Below, one piece after another: positions 42,374 through 51,359 of a DNA stretch of 64,000 nucleotides. The notes beneath the pieces were generated by a model. The model was not told the origin of the DNA. It did not search any database and saw only the letters and a program-made list of their open reading frames with translations. Position 1 is the first letter of the stretch; the number at the start of each line of letters is the position of its first letter. This stretch comes from Flavobacterium psychrotrophum (GTDB lineage: Bacteria > Bacteroidota > Bacteroidia > Flavobacteriales > Flavobacteriaceae). A program made the position numbers and the translations under genes. The stretch covers positions 3,038,001-3,102,000 of the forward strand of contig NZ_CP031557.1 in the NCBI RefSeq assembly GCF_003403075.1, given 5' to 3'.

Positions 42374-44262
42374 ATTGCAAAACGTTTATCTATATCCTCT
42401 ACCCTCATGGTGATAAAGGTTGGTTTATTAAAAGGTGAAACATCCGGCTCTTTGCAGGCAAAGAGGGCATTTACCATATTTTCCTGCTCTTTTTCGGTAA
42501 GCAGTGTACCGGTTCTTACCGCCAAACTTCGTGCCATAGATTTAGCAATGCGGTCACTTTGGCTAAAACTACTGTCGGGCACTTCCTGTTGCAGATCGTT
42601 TATAAGCTCTTCCAGTAATATTGACACTTCACTCTCTGCCACATTTACCGGAAGCCCGCTAACTACAAGGTGGTCGCGGTTGATCTCGGCAAAAACAAAA
42701 CCGGTATTTTCAAGCGCTTCTTTCATCTCAGTAATCAGCGCCAGTTCACCCGGATTGTAGTGCAGCACTAACGGAAATAACAATTGCTGGCTTGCTGCCT
42801 GCTGCACAGTTATATTACGCAAAAATTGCTCATATAGTATGCGCTGGTGTGCCCTTTTCTGGTCGATTATTACCATACCCGATTTTATAGGGCTTACAAT
42901 ATATTTTTTATGGATCTGGTAGGTCTTATAAACCGCCTGCTCCACTTCATTATCATTAAACAACGAACCGGTAACCTCTTCTGATTCAAAATTGATTTCG
43001 GCAATTTCCTCATTTGCAGGACTAGTGCCAATGTACAGGCTCTCCCATGCAGGCTGGCGTTCTTTTTTAAACGTCGGGTTAAAGCTATCTCCCCTAAACG
43101 AGCCGCCACCTGCCGATGATGCAAACGAACTGCTATGCTTAACCGGAGCCTCTTCGGCAAACGGGTTATAATTGCGGTCTACCTGAACACTGGGCATTAC
43201 CGCCTCCTTAGCCTCATAACTGTATGGGGTATCAAGATTTGCATCTCGGTCAAAATCCAGTACCGGAGCTACATTAAATTGCCCCAGGCTGTGTTTTATG
43301 GTACTGCGCAGTATGGCATAGAGTGCATGCTCATCGTCAAATTTTATCTCTGTCTTAGTTGGGTGTATGTTGATATCTATGGTATGCGGTGGCACATCGA
43401 GGTACAGGTAATACCCCGGCTGGCATCCGTCTTTCAGGAGGCCTTCGTAAGCTGCCATAACTGCGTGGTGCAGGTAGCCACTTTTTATAAATCGATCGTT
43501 TACAAAAAAGAACTGTTCTCCCCTGCTCTTCTTGGCAAACTCTGGCTTGCTTACGAACCCGGTAATCTCAACAATTTCTGTGCTTTCCTTTACAGGTACA
43601 AGCTTCTCATTCGTACGTCCGCCGAAAATACCTACAATGCGCTGGCGCTGGTTGCCCGATGGCAGGTTAAACATTTCGCTACCGTTATGGAACAGTATAA
43701 AACTGATATTGGCATGTGCCATGGCTACACGCTCAAACTCATCAATAACGTGGCGAAACTCTACCGTGTCGCTCTTTAAAAAGTTGCGACGGGCAGGTAT
43801 ATTGAAGAATAAATTTTTGACCGAAAATGATGTTCCCCTTGGTAGTACCGCTACTTCCTGACTGGTAAATTTACTGCCTTCGATAACCAAGTGCGTACCT
43901 AGTTCATCCTGATCCTGGCGGGTTTTAAGCTCTACATGGGCAATAGCCGCAATAGAAGCCAGTGCCTCGCCCCTAAAGCCTTTTGTATGCAGCGAGAACA
44001 AATCCTCCGCATGACGAATTTTACTGGTGGCATGGCGCTCAAAACACAGTCGTGCGTCGGTTACACTCATGCCCTTACCGTTGTCTATAACCTGGATAAG
44101 GGTTTTACCGGCATCTTTTACAATCAGTTTTATCTCTGTGCTGCCTGCATCTACAGCATTTTCAAGCAGTTCCTTAACTACCGATGCCGGCCGTTGTACC
44201 ACCTCTCCGGCGGCTATCTGGTTGGCAACGTGGTCTGGAAGAAGCTGAATGATACTGGACAT
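42370..44262 (-). CDS. mutL: DNA mismatch repair protein MutL
   Basis: The 630-residue protein has the GHKL ATPase region (HVANQIAAGEVVQRPASVVKE, ELLENAVDAGST with Glu34/Asn35, DNGKGM, THTKGFRGEAL-like SLHTKGFRGEALASI) and the C-terminal dimerisation domain. The endonuclease motif DQHAxxExxxxE of many MutL proteins is replaced by DQKRAHQRILYE (467-478), and the CPHGRP-like element near the end reads SPFNKPTF. It probably acts as a matchmaker without nicking activity, unless another residue set substitutes. First gene of the run leading to the rhomboids. Confidence 0.97.
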   Translation of the reverse strand: MSSIIQLLPDHVANQIAAGEVVQRPASVVKELLENAVDAGSTEIKLIVKDAGKTLIQVIDNGKGMSVTDARLCFERHATSKIRHAEDLFSLHTKGFRGEALASIAAIAHVELKTRQDQDELGTHLVIEGSKFTSQEVAVLPRGTSFSVKNLFFNIPARRNFLKSDTVEFRHVIDEFERVAMAHANISFILFHNGSEMFNLPSGNQRQRIVGIFGGRTNEKLVPVKESTEIVEITGFVSKPEFAKKSRGEQFFFVNDRFIKSGYLHHAVMAAYEGLLKDGCQPGYYLYLDVPPHTIDINIHPTKTEIKFDDEHALYAILRSTIKHSLGQFNVAPVLDFDRDANLDTPYSYEAKEAVMPSVQVDRNYNPFAEEAPVKHSSSFASSAGGGSFRGDSFNPTFKKERQPAWESLYIGTSPANEEIAEINFESEEVTGSLFNDNEVEQAVYKTYQIHKKYIVSPIKSGMVIIDQKRAHQRILYEQFLRNITVQQAASQQLLFPLVLHYNPGELALITEMKEALENTGFVFAEINRDHLVVSGLPVNVAESEVSILLEELINDLQQEVPDSSFSQSDRIAKSMARSLAVRTGTLLTEKEQENMVNALFACKEPDVSPFNKPTFITMRVEDIDKRFAI

Positions 44263-44407
44263 TGTATAGGTAACGTTTTTATAAATGGGATACCAAAGAT
44301 AAGGATTTTTTGCGGGGTTGAAGAAGAGACATAAGATGGAAATATATTTTTGTCAACTGTTAAAATTAACGTTTTTTTAGTACTTTTATCCTTACCAACA
44401 AAACACC

Positions 44408-45036
44408 ATGAAACAATATTTTACATACCTAAACGGCGAACAAGCCGGCCCTTTTAGTTTCGAACAACTCAAAAGCAAAAATCTATATCGCGATACTTTA
44501 GTATGGTTTGAAGGATTAGCGGAATGGCAAAAGCAGGAACTATAGATGAATTGAATTCTTTATTTATTTTAGTGCCACCACCTGTTCCGGCAAGTACAGT
44601 CAGTAAACCGCCATTGCCTCCAGAACCTGCATATACAAAACAAAGCTATATAGCTCCTGTTGAGCACAACAACTCTTCCGGCACCAGGCGGATTATAACT
44701 ATAGTTGCTGTAGCAATTGCATTATTTATTGGCATTACAGCATTTAGTGCTTATCAAAATAATCAACAGGAAAAACATAACTTAGAATTAAGAATTGCGG
44801 AGCAGGAACGACAAGTGCGTGAAGCAAGGATAAGAGAGATAAAAACTGAATTGAAGATTTCTTACAGAAATCTTGAGAATGCAAAAATCAATTTGCATGA
44901 TGTCTCTGCTTTTAAGTTACTACGCTCATCATCAGAAAGACATGAACAGATTTCTGAAGCGGAAGCTATACTTGCATCATGGCAAAAAAGTGTAAATGAA
45001 TTAGAGAGTGAGTTGAATAGCCTTAATATTAGATAA
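44408..45036 (+). pseudogene. GYF_2-domain membrane protein, broken by a single-base frameshift
   Basis: The first frame (44408-44545, 45 residues) gives a GYF_2 (DUF4339) start, YFTYLNGEQAGPFSFEQL ... VWFEGLAEWQK, and stops. The second frame (from about 44530) continues exactly where such proteins go on: AGTIDELNSLFI, a proline-rich linker (VPPPVPAST, PPLPPEP), a membrane helix (IITIVAVAIALFIGITAF) and a charged coiled coil to the stop at 45036. One extra A in the AAAA tract at 44529-44532 would join them into one protein of about 209 residues. It is either a true frameshift mutation, phase variation, or a sequencing error in a short homopolymer. The function of the intact family is not known. 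Confidence 0.75.
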
Positions 45037-45075
45037 TTTGAAAATATCTTATTTGTCAATAGCATCAAAAAACAC

Positions 45076-45104
45076 TACCTTTGATAGTATCAAATGATAC
45101 TATC
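45076..45104 (+). promoter_or_regulatory. Promoter of fic gene overlapped by a perfect inverted repeat
   Basis: TACCTTTG (45076-45083) matches the -7 consensus TAnnTTTG. Starting at its last base, GATAGTATC (45083-45091) and GATACTATC (45096-45104) form a perfect 9-bp inverted repeat with AAAT between them, ending directly at the ATG at 45105. The expected transcription start falls inside the repeat. This is the layout of an autorepressor site; the Fic protein's C-terminal winged helix is the natural candidate to bind it. Confidence 0.75.
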
Positions 45105-46055
45105 ATGAAGCCGCCCTATGATATAACGCCTACAATTTTAAACCTTGTAACTACTGTCTCACAAAAGATTGGAGAAGTTAATGCCACATACCTAAACCGG
45201 CAATCACCACAGCTTCGCAAGCAGAATCAGATCAAAACCATACACTCATCATTACAGATAGAAGGTAATACACTTTCTGAAGCACAGATAACTGCATTAG
45301 TAGAGAATAAGCGTGTGCTGGGGCCTGAAAAAGATATTAAAGAAGTACTGAATGCTATAAAAGTATATGATTTACTTGACACTTTGAAAGCAGCGTCTGA
45401 AAAAGATTTCCTGAAAGCGCATAAATTACTAATGGAAGGGTTGGTAGAAAATCCGGGGAAATATCGAAGGCAGGGCGTTGGCATTGTTAAAGGCTCTCAA
45501 ATAGCACACCTAGCTCCACCAGCTGAAAATGTCATTTATCTGATGAAAAACTTATTTGTGTATCTGAAAGATAAACAGGAATTAACCCTGATTAAAAGCT
45601 GTGTATTTCATTATGAGATGGAATTTATTCACCCTTTTATGGATGGTAACGGACGGATGGGCAGGCTTTGGCAAACCATTATCTTAATGGATGAGTATCC
45701 TGTTTTTGGTTACCTACCGTTTGAAACGCTTATCAGTAAAACGCAAGATCAGTACTATGAAGCACTATCTGTAAGTGATAAATCAGGCAAGTCAACAGTA
45801 TTTATAGAATATATGCTTAGTGTAATAAATAATTCTCTTGCTGAATTATTACAATATAATAATAGAGTATTTACTGACATAGAACGCCTGGACTATTTTA
45901 TACAGAGCGGTGTAAAAGATTTTACGCGTAAAGATTATATGAATGTATTTAAAGATATATCGTCTGCAACAGCGAGCCGCGATCTTAAAAAAGGAGTTGA
46001 ACTGAAACTCTTTAAAACTTCCGGTATCGGAAACCAGACAATATACACTATATAA
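45105..46055 (+). CDS. Fic-domain AMPylase-type protein with N-terminal inhibitory motif and winged helix
   Basis: Fic proteins usually transfer AMP to hydroxyl groups of target proteins. I start at the ATG at 45105; a TTG start at 45081 would lie inside the inverted repeat. The 316-residue product has the inhibitory helix motif SLQIEG (Ser49-Gly54, with Glu53 as the expected blocking glutamate), the Fic core HPFMDGNGRMGR (176-187) with catalytic His176, and a C-terminal winged helix (about 255-316, ATASRDLKKGVELKLF). It belongs to the class with intramolecular inhibition. Neighbours are the frameshifted GYF_2 gene and a small membrane protein; this patch looks accessory. The target is unknown. 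Confidence 0.92.
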   Translation: MKPPYDITPTILNLVTTVSQKIGEVNATYLNRQSPQLRKQNQIKTIHSSLQIEGNTLSEAQITALVENKRVLGPEKDIKEVLNAIKVYDLLDTLKAASEKDFLKAHKLLMEGLVENPGKYRRQGVGIVKGSQIAHLAPPAENVIYLMKNLFVYLKDKQELTLIKSCVFHYEMEFIHPFMDGNGRMGRLWQTIILMDEYPVFGYLPFETLISKTQDQYYEALSVSDKSGKSTVFIEYMLSVINNSLAELLQYNNRVFTDIERLDYFIQSGVKDFTRKDYMNVFKDISSATASRDLKKGVELKLFKTSGIGNQTIYTI

Positions 46056-46086
46056 AAACATACTTAGACAAGTAAAAAAGCATAAG

Positions 46087-46623
46087 ATGAGCGGATCATT
46101 TAAATTTATAATTGGCTTACTAATTTGCGCAGTTATTATAGCCTTTCCTTTTTTCACCATAAAATATTTTGAAATTACACCTATTTATATAATAATATTG
46201 AGGTACTTTTTTATTCCTATCTGTATACTGACAACAATTGTTTACATTTTTATTTATATCAAAAAGTTACGAAAGTATAACAAGCCTACGCAATCAAGAA
46301 TAAAGCGCTTATTGCAGGATATCGTAAATATGATATTAGCCATATTTATACTAACCATACTTTTCAGCCAGATAGTATTCTCACTTGTAATTATGTCTAA
46401 TATATATTTGCCTGGCGGCATAAAACTTAACATAGATCAGCCGGTAATTGCATACAGAAAAGGGACAACAAAAAACGGAAGAGTTACCCATGATATTAAA
46501 TTCATTGATCCTGAAATTAATGACACTATTTCACTTGCTGTGCAGCGTGAATATAAAACAGGAGAACACTTTACTAAAAAGATGTACCGTGGAAAATGGG
46601 GAATATTATATTCAAAGGATTAA
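46087..46623 (+). CDS. Small membrane protein of unknown function
   Basis: The 178-residue product has three hydrophobic segments (about 8-24, 31-52 and 82-105) and a C-terminal soluble part of about 70 residues (GIKLNIDQPVIAYRKGTTKNG, ISLAVQREYKTGEHFTKKMYRG). It begins 31 bp after the Fic stop and ends just before a terminator, so it is probably co-transcribed with fic. No family is recognised. A link to the Fic protein is possible only from position. Confidence 0.75.
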   Translation: MSGSFKFIIGLLICAVIIAFPFFTIKYFEITPIYIIILRYFFIPICILTTIVYIFIYIKKLRKYNKPTQSRIKRLLQDIVNMILAIFILTILFSQIVFSLVIMSNIYLPGGIKLNIDQPVIAYRKGTTKNGRVTHDIKFIDPEINDTISLAVQREYKTGEHFTKKMYRGKWGILYSKD

Positions 46624-46637
46624 GTCAAGAAATAAAA

Positions 46638-46661
46638 AAACCCACTCTTTCGAGTGGGTTT
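46638..46661. terminator. Bidirectional terminator between accessory patch and rpoC operon
   Basis: AAACCCACTC (46638-46647) and GAGTGGGTTT (46652-46661) form a perfect 10-bp stem with a TTTC loop. It is flanked by A on the left and T-rich sequence on the right. It lies between converging genes. Confidence 0.92.
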
Positions 46662-46670
46662 TGTATTTAT

Positions 46671-46985
46671 TTAAGCCTGTCCCGCAGGACCAAAACTCAG
46701 TGGAATGGCGGGTTGTTCCGTATCGCTGATGATGCCGTGGGCACTCTCAAAGCGGTGGATGTTTTCGCCTAAAGCCTTCAGCAGGCGCTTGGCATGCTGG
46801 GGCGTTAACACAATGCGCGATTTTACTTTAGCCTTGGGCACGCCCGGCATAATGGTAATAAAATCTACAATAAACTCAGACGCAGAGTGGTTAATGATAG
46901 CCAGGTTACTATAAGTACCCTCAGCTGTTTTATCATCAAGCTCAATGCTTATCTGTCCTTGTTGTTGTGGTTTCTGATCGCTCAT
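46671..46985 (-). CDS. DUF3467 family protein
   Basis: The 104-residue product matches DUF3467: GTYSNLAIINHSASEFIVDF, SRIVLTPQHAKRLLKALGENI and a final acidic/proline part. It lies 3 bp after the rpoC stop, a conserved position in Bacteroidota, so it is likely transcribed with rpoBC. The function is unknown. Confidence 0.92.
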   Translation of the reverse strand: MSDQKPQQQGQISIELDDKTAEGTYSNLAIINHSASEFIVDFITIMPGVPKAKVKSRIVLTPQHAKRLLKALGENIHRFESAHGIISDTEQPAIPLSFGPAGQA

Positions 46986-46988
46986 TGA

Positions 46989-49900
46989 TTAATAGTTATA
47001 TTCCTCTTTAGGAGTTAATAGCTCATTATATTCTTCTTTAGAACCTACGATAGTGTTATCATAATCCCTCATACCTGTACCTGCAGGTATTCTGTGTCCT
47101 ACGATTACATTCTCTTTAAGTCCTTCAAGTCCGTCAACTTTACCTGCTACAGCAGCTTCGTTCAGTACTTTTGTAGTTTCCTGGAACGATGCAGCCGAGA
47201 TAAACGACTTAGTTTGAAGTGACGCCCTTGTAATACCCTGTAGTACCGGAGTAGCCGTTGCCGGAACTACATCACGTGCTGATACCTGGTTTTGGTCGTT
47301 ACGTTTAAGAAGCGAGTTCTCATCCCTTAGCTCACGCGGCGTAACAATTTGCCCCGCCTTAAGCGTTGTTGAGTCTCCTGCATCTTCAACCACTTTCATT
47401 CCGTATAGCTTGTCGTTCTCTACAATAAAGTCAGATGTGTGTGCCATTTGGTCTTCAAGGAACAGGGTATCACCCGGATCCTGAATTCTTACTTTACGCA
47501 TCATCTGGCGTACAACAACTTCAAAGTGCTTATCGTTGATTTTTACACCCTGAAGACGGTATACTTCCTGGATCTCATTAACAAGATACTGCTGTACTGC
47601 CGATGGGCCTTGTATCCTAAGGATATCCTCAGGGGTAATTGCACCGTCAGAAAGTGGTAAACCTGCCTTAATAAAGTCATTCTCCTGAACAAGGATCTGG
47701 TTAGAAAGTTTCACAAGATATTTCTTGATTTCGCCGAATTTTGACTCAATCACAATCTCGCGGTTACCCCTCTTAATCTTACCAAATGATACTACACCGT
47801 CGATTTCAGAAACCACAGCCGGGTTAGATGGGTTACGTGCTTCAAGAAGTTCTGTAATACGTGGAAGACCTCCCGTGATATCGCCCGCTTTAGACGAACG
47901 CCTAGGTATCTTAACAAGAATTTTACCGGCTTTAATCTTTTCACCGTTATCTACCATAAGGTGGGCACCCACCGGAAGGTTATAAGAACGGATAAGCTCG
48001 CCATCTTTACCATATATCAATAAGGTAGGGATCAGTTTTTTGTTCCTTGCCTCAGAAATTACTTTTTCCTGGAAACCTGTCTGTTCGTCAATCTCTACGA
48101 TAAATGACTGGCCCTGTTCGATATCTTCATAAGCTACCTTACCGGTAAACTCAGAAATAATAACACCGTTATAAGGGTCCCACTTACAGATGGTAGTACC
48201 TTTCTCCACTACGTCGCCATCTTTAACAAAGATGCTTGAACCGTAAGGGATGTTATGAGTATTTAATACAATACCAGTATTGTTATCAACAAGCTTAAGT
48301 TCAGTAGAACGAGATACCACGATATCCATTTCTTCACCTTCGCTGTTTTCTCCTTTAACTGTTTTAAGGTCTTCTATTTCTAAACGGCCTGCAAAACGGG
48401 TAACGATGCTCGACTCTTCAGACATACCACCCGCAACACCACCAACGTGGAATGTACGTAGTGTAAGCTGAGTACCCGGCTCACCAATAGACTGTGCAGC
48501 AATTACACCTACAGCCTCACCCCTTTGTGTCATTTGTCCTGTAGCAAGGCTACGACCATAACACTTAGCACAGATACCTTTAGTAGCCTCACATGTAAGA
48601 GGAGAACGTACCTCTACCGAATCAATAGGGGCAGCGTTAATAATTTTAACTTCAGCTTCAGTAATCTGGTCTCCGGCTTTAACAAGCACTTCGTTAGTAA
48701 GTGGATTGATAACATCCTGAAGCGCCACACGGCCCAGTATTCTTTCGCCAAGAGTTTCTACTATCTCTTCGTTATTTTTAAGAGCGCTAACTTCTATACC
48801 ACGTAGTGTACCACAATCTACAGAGTTAACAATAACGTCTTGTGAAACGTCTACAAGCCTCCTTGTAAGATAACCGGCATCTGCCGTTTTAAGAGCGGTA
48901 TCCGCAAGACCCTTACGTGCACCGTGAGTAGAAATAAAGTACTCAAGGATCGAAAGGCCTTCCTTAAAGTTAGAAAGAATTGGGTTTTCAATAATTTCAC
49001 CACCACCGGCAGTTGATTTTTTAGGCTTAGCCATCAAACCACGCATACCTGTAAGCTGACGAATCTGTTCTTTAGAACCCCTCGCCCCAGAGTCAAGCAT
49101 CATGTACACCGAGTTGAAGCCCTGCTGGTCTTCGCGGATGTTTTTCATGGCAAGCTCTGTAAGCAGTGCATTAGTAGAAGTCCACACGTCAATAACCTGG
49201 TTGTAACGCTCATTATTAGTAATAAGACCCATGTTATAACTAGCAGAGATCTCATCTACCTTACTGTTAGCATCTGCAATAAGTTCCTGTTTCCTTGGCG
49301 GGATAATGATATCACCTAAGCTGAATGACAAACCACCACGGAAGGCAAATTTGTAACCCATATCTTTCATGTTATCAAGGAACGCAGCCGTTGTAGGTAC
49401 ATCTGTAACACTTAAGATCTTACCAATAATATCCCTAAGAGATTTTTTAGTAAGTACCTCATTTATATATCCTGCTGCTTCCGGAACTACTTCGTTAAAT
49501 AGTACACGTCCTGCAGTAGTCTGGATGATCTGGTAAACCATTTCACCTTTTTCATTAAAATCTTTAGCACGTATTTTAACGCGGGCATTAAGTTCAAGCC
49601 TGCCTTCGTTTAGTGCAATGTTAACTTCCTCTGCAGAATAGAAAGTAAGGCCCTGGCCTAATATTTTCTTTTCTTCTGTAGAAAGGCGTTCTTTGGTCAT
49701 GTAGTACAGACCAAGTACCATGTCCTGAGAAGGTACAGTAACCGGAGCACCGTTAGCCGGGTTAAGGATATTGTGAGAAGCCAGCATTAACAGCTGTGCC
49801 TCAAGTATAGCCTCTGGCCCAAGTGGTAAATGCACCGCCATCTGGTCACCATCAAAGTCAGCGTTAAATGCCGTACATACCAATGGGTGAAGCTGAATAG

Positions 49901-51287
49901 CCTTACCTTCGATAAGTTTTGGCTGGAACGCCTGTATACCAAGCCTGTGAAGGGTTGGAGCCCTGTTTAATAGTACCGGGTGACCTTTGATTACATTTTC
50001 AAGGATATCCCAAACTACAGGTTCTTTTTTGTCAATTATTTTTTTAGCTGACTTAACCGTTTTTACGATACCGCGCTCTATAAGCTTACGGATAACAAAC
50101 GGTTTGTAAAGTTCGGCAGCCATATCTTTAGGAAGACCACACTCAAACAGTTTCATTTCAGGGCCAACGACGATTACCGAACGTGCAGAATAGTCAACAC
50201 GCTTACCAAGTAGGTTTTGACGGAAACGTCCTTGCTTACCTTTAAGTGAATCTGAAAGTGATTTAAGCGGCCTGTTAGATTCTGTCTTAACAGCAGAAGC
50301 TTTCCTTGTATTATCAAAAAGTGAATCTACAGATTCCTGTAGCATACGCTTTTCATTACGAAGGATAACCTCTGGCGCCTTAATCTCCATAAGCCTCTTA
50401 AGACGGTTGTTACGTATTATAACCCTCCTGTAAAGATCATTAAGGTCAGACGTTGCAAAACGTCCACCATCAAGCGGCACAAGTGGGCGAAGCTCTGGCG
50501 GGATAACAGGTATAACCTTAAGTATCATCCACTCAGGGCGATTCTCCCTATTGTAGTTACTCTCACGGAAAGATTCTACAACCTGTAACCTTTTTAAAGC
50601 TTCAGTTTTACGTTGTTTAGACGTTTCAGTATTAGCACTGTGACGTAGCTTATAAGACAGCGCATCAAGGTCTATCCTTGCAAGCAGGTCCATAATACAC
50701 TCAGCACCCATTTTAGCGATAAACTTGTTAGGGTCATTATCGTCAAGGTACTGGTTTTCTAACGGCAGGCTATCCTGTATGTTTATAAACTCTTCCTCTG
50801 TAAGGAAATCAAGAGCATTAAGTGTATCGCCTTCCGGTCCTTTAGCAATACCCGGCTGTATAACCACATACCTTTCATAGTATATGATCATGTCTAACTT
50901 TTTAGACGGAAGCCCAAGTATATAACCTATTTTGTTTGGCAGCGAACGGAAATACCATATGTGCGCAATTGGCACCACAAGGTTAATGTGGCCTACCCTG
51001 TCGCGACGTACTTTCTTTTCAGTAACTTCAACACCGCATCGGTCACAAACAATCCCTTTGTATCGAATCCTTTTATACTTGCCACAAGCACATTCAAAGT
51101 CCTTTACAGGGCCAAAAATACGCTCGCAGAAAAGGCCGTCCCTCTCCGGTTTGTGGGTACGATAGTTAATGGTTTCAGGCTTTAAAACCTCACCCCTTGA
51201 TTCAGCCAGGATAGACTCCGGCGAAGCAAGGCCTATCGATATCTGGTTAAACCTTTTTACGGTATTTTTATCTTTTAATCTTGTCAT
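46989..51287 (-). CDS. rpoC: RNA polymerase subunit beta'
   Basis: The 1432-residue protein contains the zinc ribbon (Cys66, Cys68, Cys81, Cys84 in FECACGKY and VCDRCGVEV), the switch region [20 protein letters not shown] (351-370), the catalytic metal motif [12 protein letters not shown] (475-486, three Asp) and the trigger/bridge region [18 protein letters not shown]. Length is typical of Bacteroidota, longer than in gamma-proteobacteria up to the C-terminal jaw arrangement. A 72-bp gap with an RNA hairpin separates it from rpoB. Confidence 0.99.
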   Translation of the reverse strand: MTRLKDKNTVKRFNQISIGLASPESILAESRGEVLKPETINYRTHKPERDGLFCERIFGPVKDFECACGKYKRIRYKGIVCDRCGVEVTEKKVRRDRVGHINLVVPIAHIWYFRSLPNKIGYILGLPSKKLDMIIYYERYVVIQPGIAKGPEGDTLNALDFLTEEEFINIQDSLPLENQYLDDNDPNKFIAKMGAECIMDLLARIDLDALSYKLRHSANTETSKQRKTEALKRLQVVESFRESNYNRENRPEWMILKVIPVIPPELRPLVPLDGGRFATSDLNDLYRRVIIRNNRLKRLMEIKAPEVILRNEKRMLQESVDSLFDNTRKASAVKTESNRPLKSLSDSLKGKQGRFRQNLLGKRVDYSARSVIVVGPEMKLFECGLPKDMAAELYKPFVIRKLIERGIVKTVKSAKKIIDKKEPVVWDILENVIKGHPVLLNRAPTLHRLGIQAFQPKLIEGKAIQLHPLVCTAFNADFDGDQMAVHLPLGPEAILEAQLLMLASHNILNPANGAPVTVPSQDMVLGLYYMTKERLSTEEKKILGQGLTFYSAEEVNIALNEGRLELNARVKIRAKDFNEKGEMVYQIIQTTAGRVLFNEVVPEAAGYINEVLTKKSLRDIIGKILSVTDVPTTAAFLDNMKDMGYKFAFRGGLSFSLGDIIIPPRKQELIADANSKVDEISASYNMGLITNNERYNQVIDVWTSTNALLTELAMKNIREDQQGFNSVYMMLDSGARGSKEQIRQLTGMRGLMAKPKKSTAGGGEIIENPILSNFKEGLSILEYFISTHGARKGLADTALKTADAGYLTRRLVDVSQDVIVNSVDCGTLRGIEVSALKNNEEIVETLGERILGRVALQDVINPLTNEVLVKAGDQITEAEVKIINAAPIDSVEVRSPLTCEATKGICAKCYGRSLATGQMTQRGEAVGVIAAQSIGEPGTQLTLRTFHVGGVAGGMSEESSIVTRFAGRLEIEDLKTVKGENSEGEEMDIVVSRSTELKLVDNNTGIVLNTHNIPYGSSIFVKDGDVVEKGTTICKWDPYNGVIISEFTGKVAYEDIEQGQSFIVEIDEQTGFQEKVISEARNKKLIPTLLIYGKDGELIRSYNLPVGAHLMVDNGEKIKAGKILVKIPRRSSKAGDITGGLPRITELLEARNPSNPAVVSEIDGVVSFGKIKRGNREIVIESKFGEIKKYLVKLSNQILVQENDFIKAGLPLSDGAITPEDILRIQGPSAVQQYLVNEIQEVYRLQGVKINDKHFEVVVRQMMRKVRIQDPGDTLFLEDQMAHTSDFIVENDKLYGMKVVEDAGDSTTLKAGQIVTPRELRDENSLLKRNDQNQVSARDVVPATATPVLQGITRASLQTKSFISAASFQETTKVLNEAAVAGKVDGLEGLKENVIVGHRIPAGTGMRDYDNTIVGSKEEYNELLTPKEEYNY

Positions 51288-51326
51288 GATATGTAATCTA
51301 CCAATTTTATTAAAAAAGTATAGAAA

Positions 51327-51352
51327 GGGAATGGCGCCAAGGCACCACTCCC
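51327..51352 (-). other. RNA hairpin in the rpoB-rpoC gap
   Basis: On the minus strand GGGAGTGGTGCC (51352-51341) pairs with GGCGCCATTCCC (51338-51327) over 12 positions including two G-U pairs, with a two-base gap. TTTCTATACTTTTTT follows. It resembles a weak terminator or RNA-processing site in the 72 bp between rpoB and rpoC. Confidence 0.7.
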
Positions 51353-51359
51353 ATGAAAA

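Noticed and set aside
45081..45104. TTG start adding eight residues to the Fic protein
   Set aside because: These codons are the inverted repeat itself and follow the -7 element directly; the ATG at 45105 is the sensible start.
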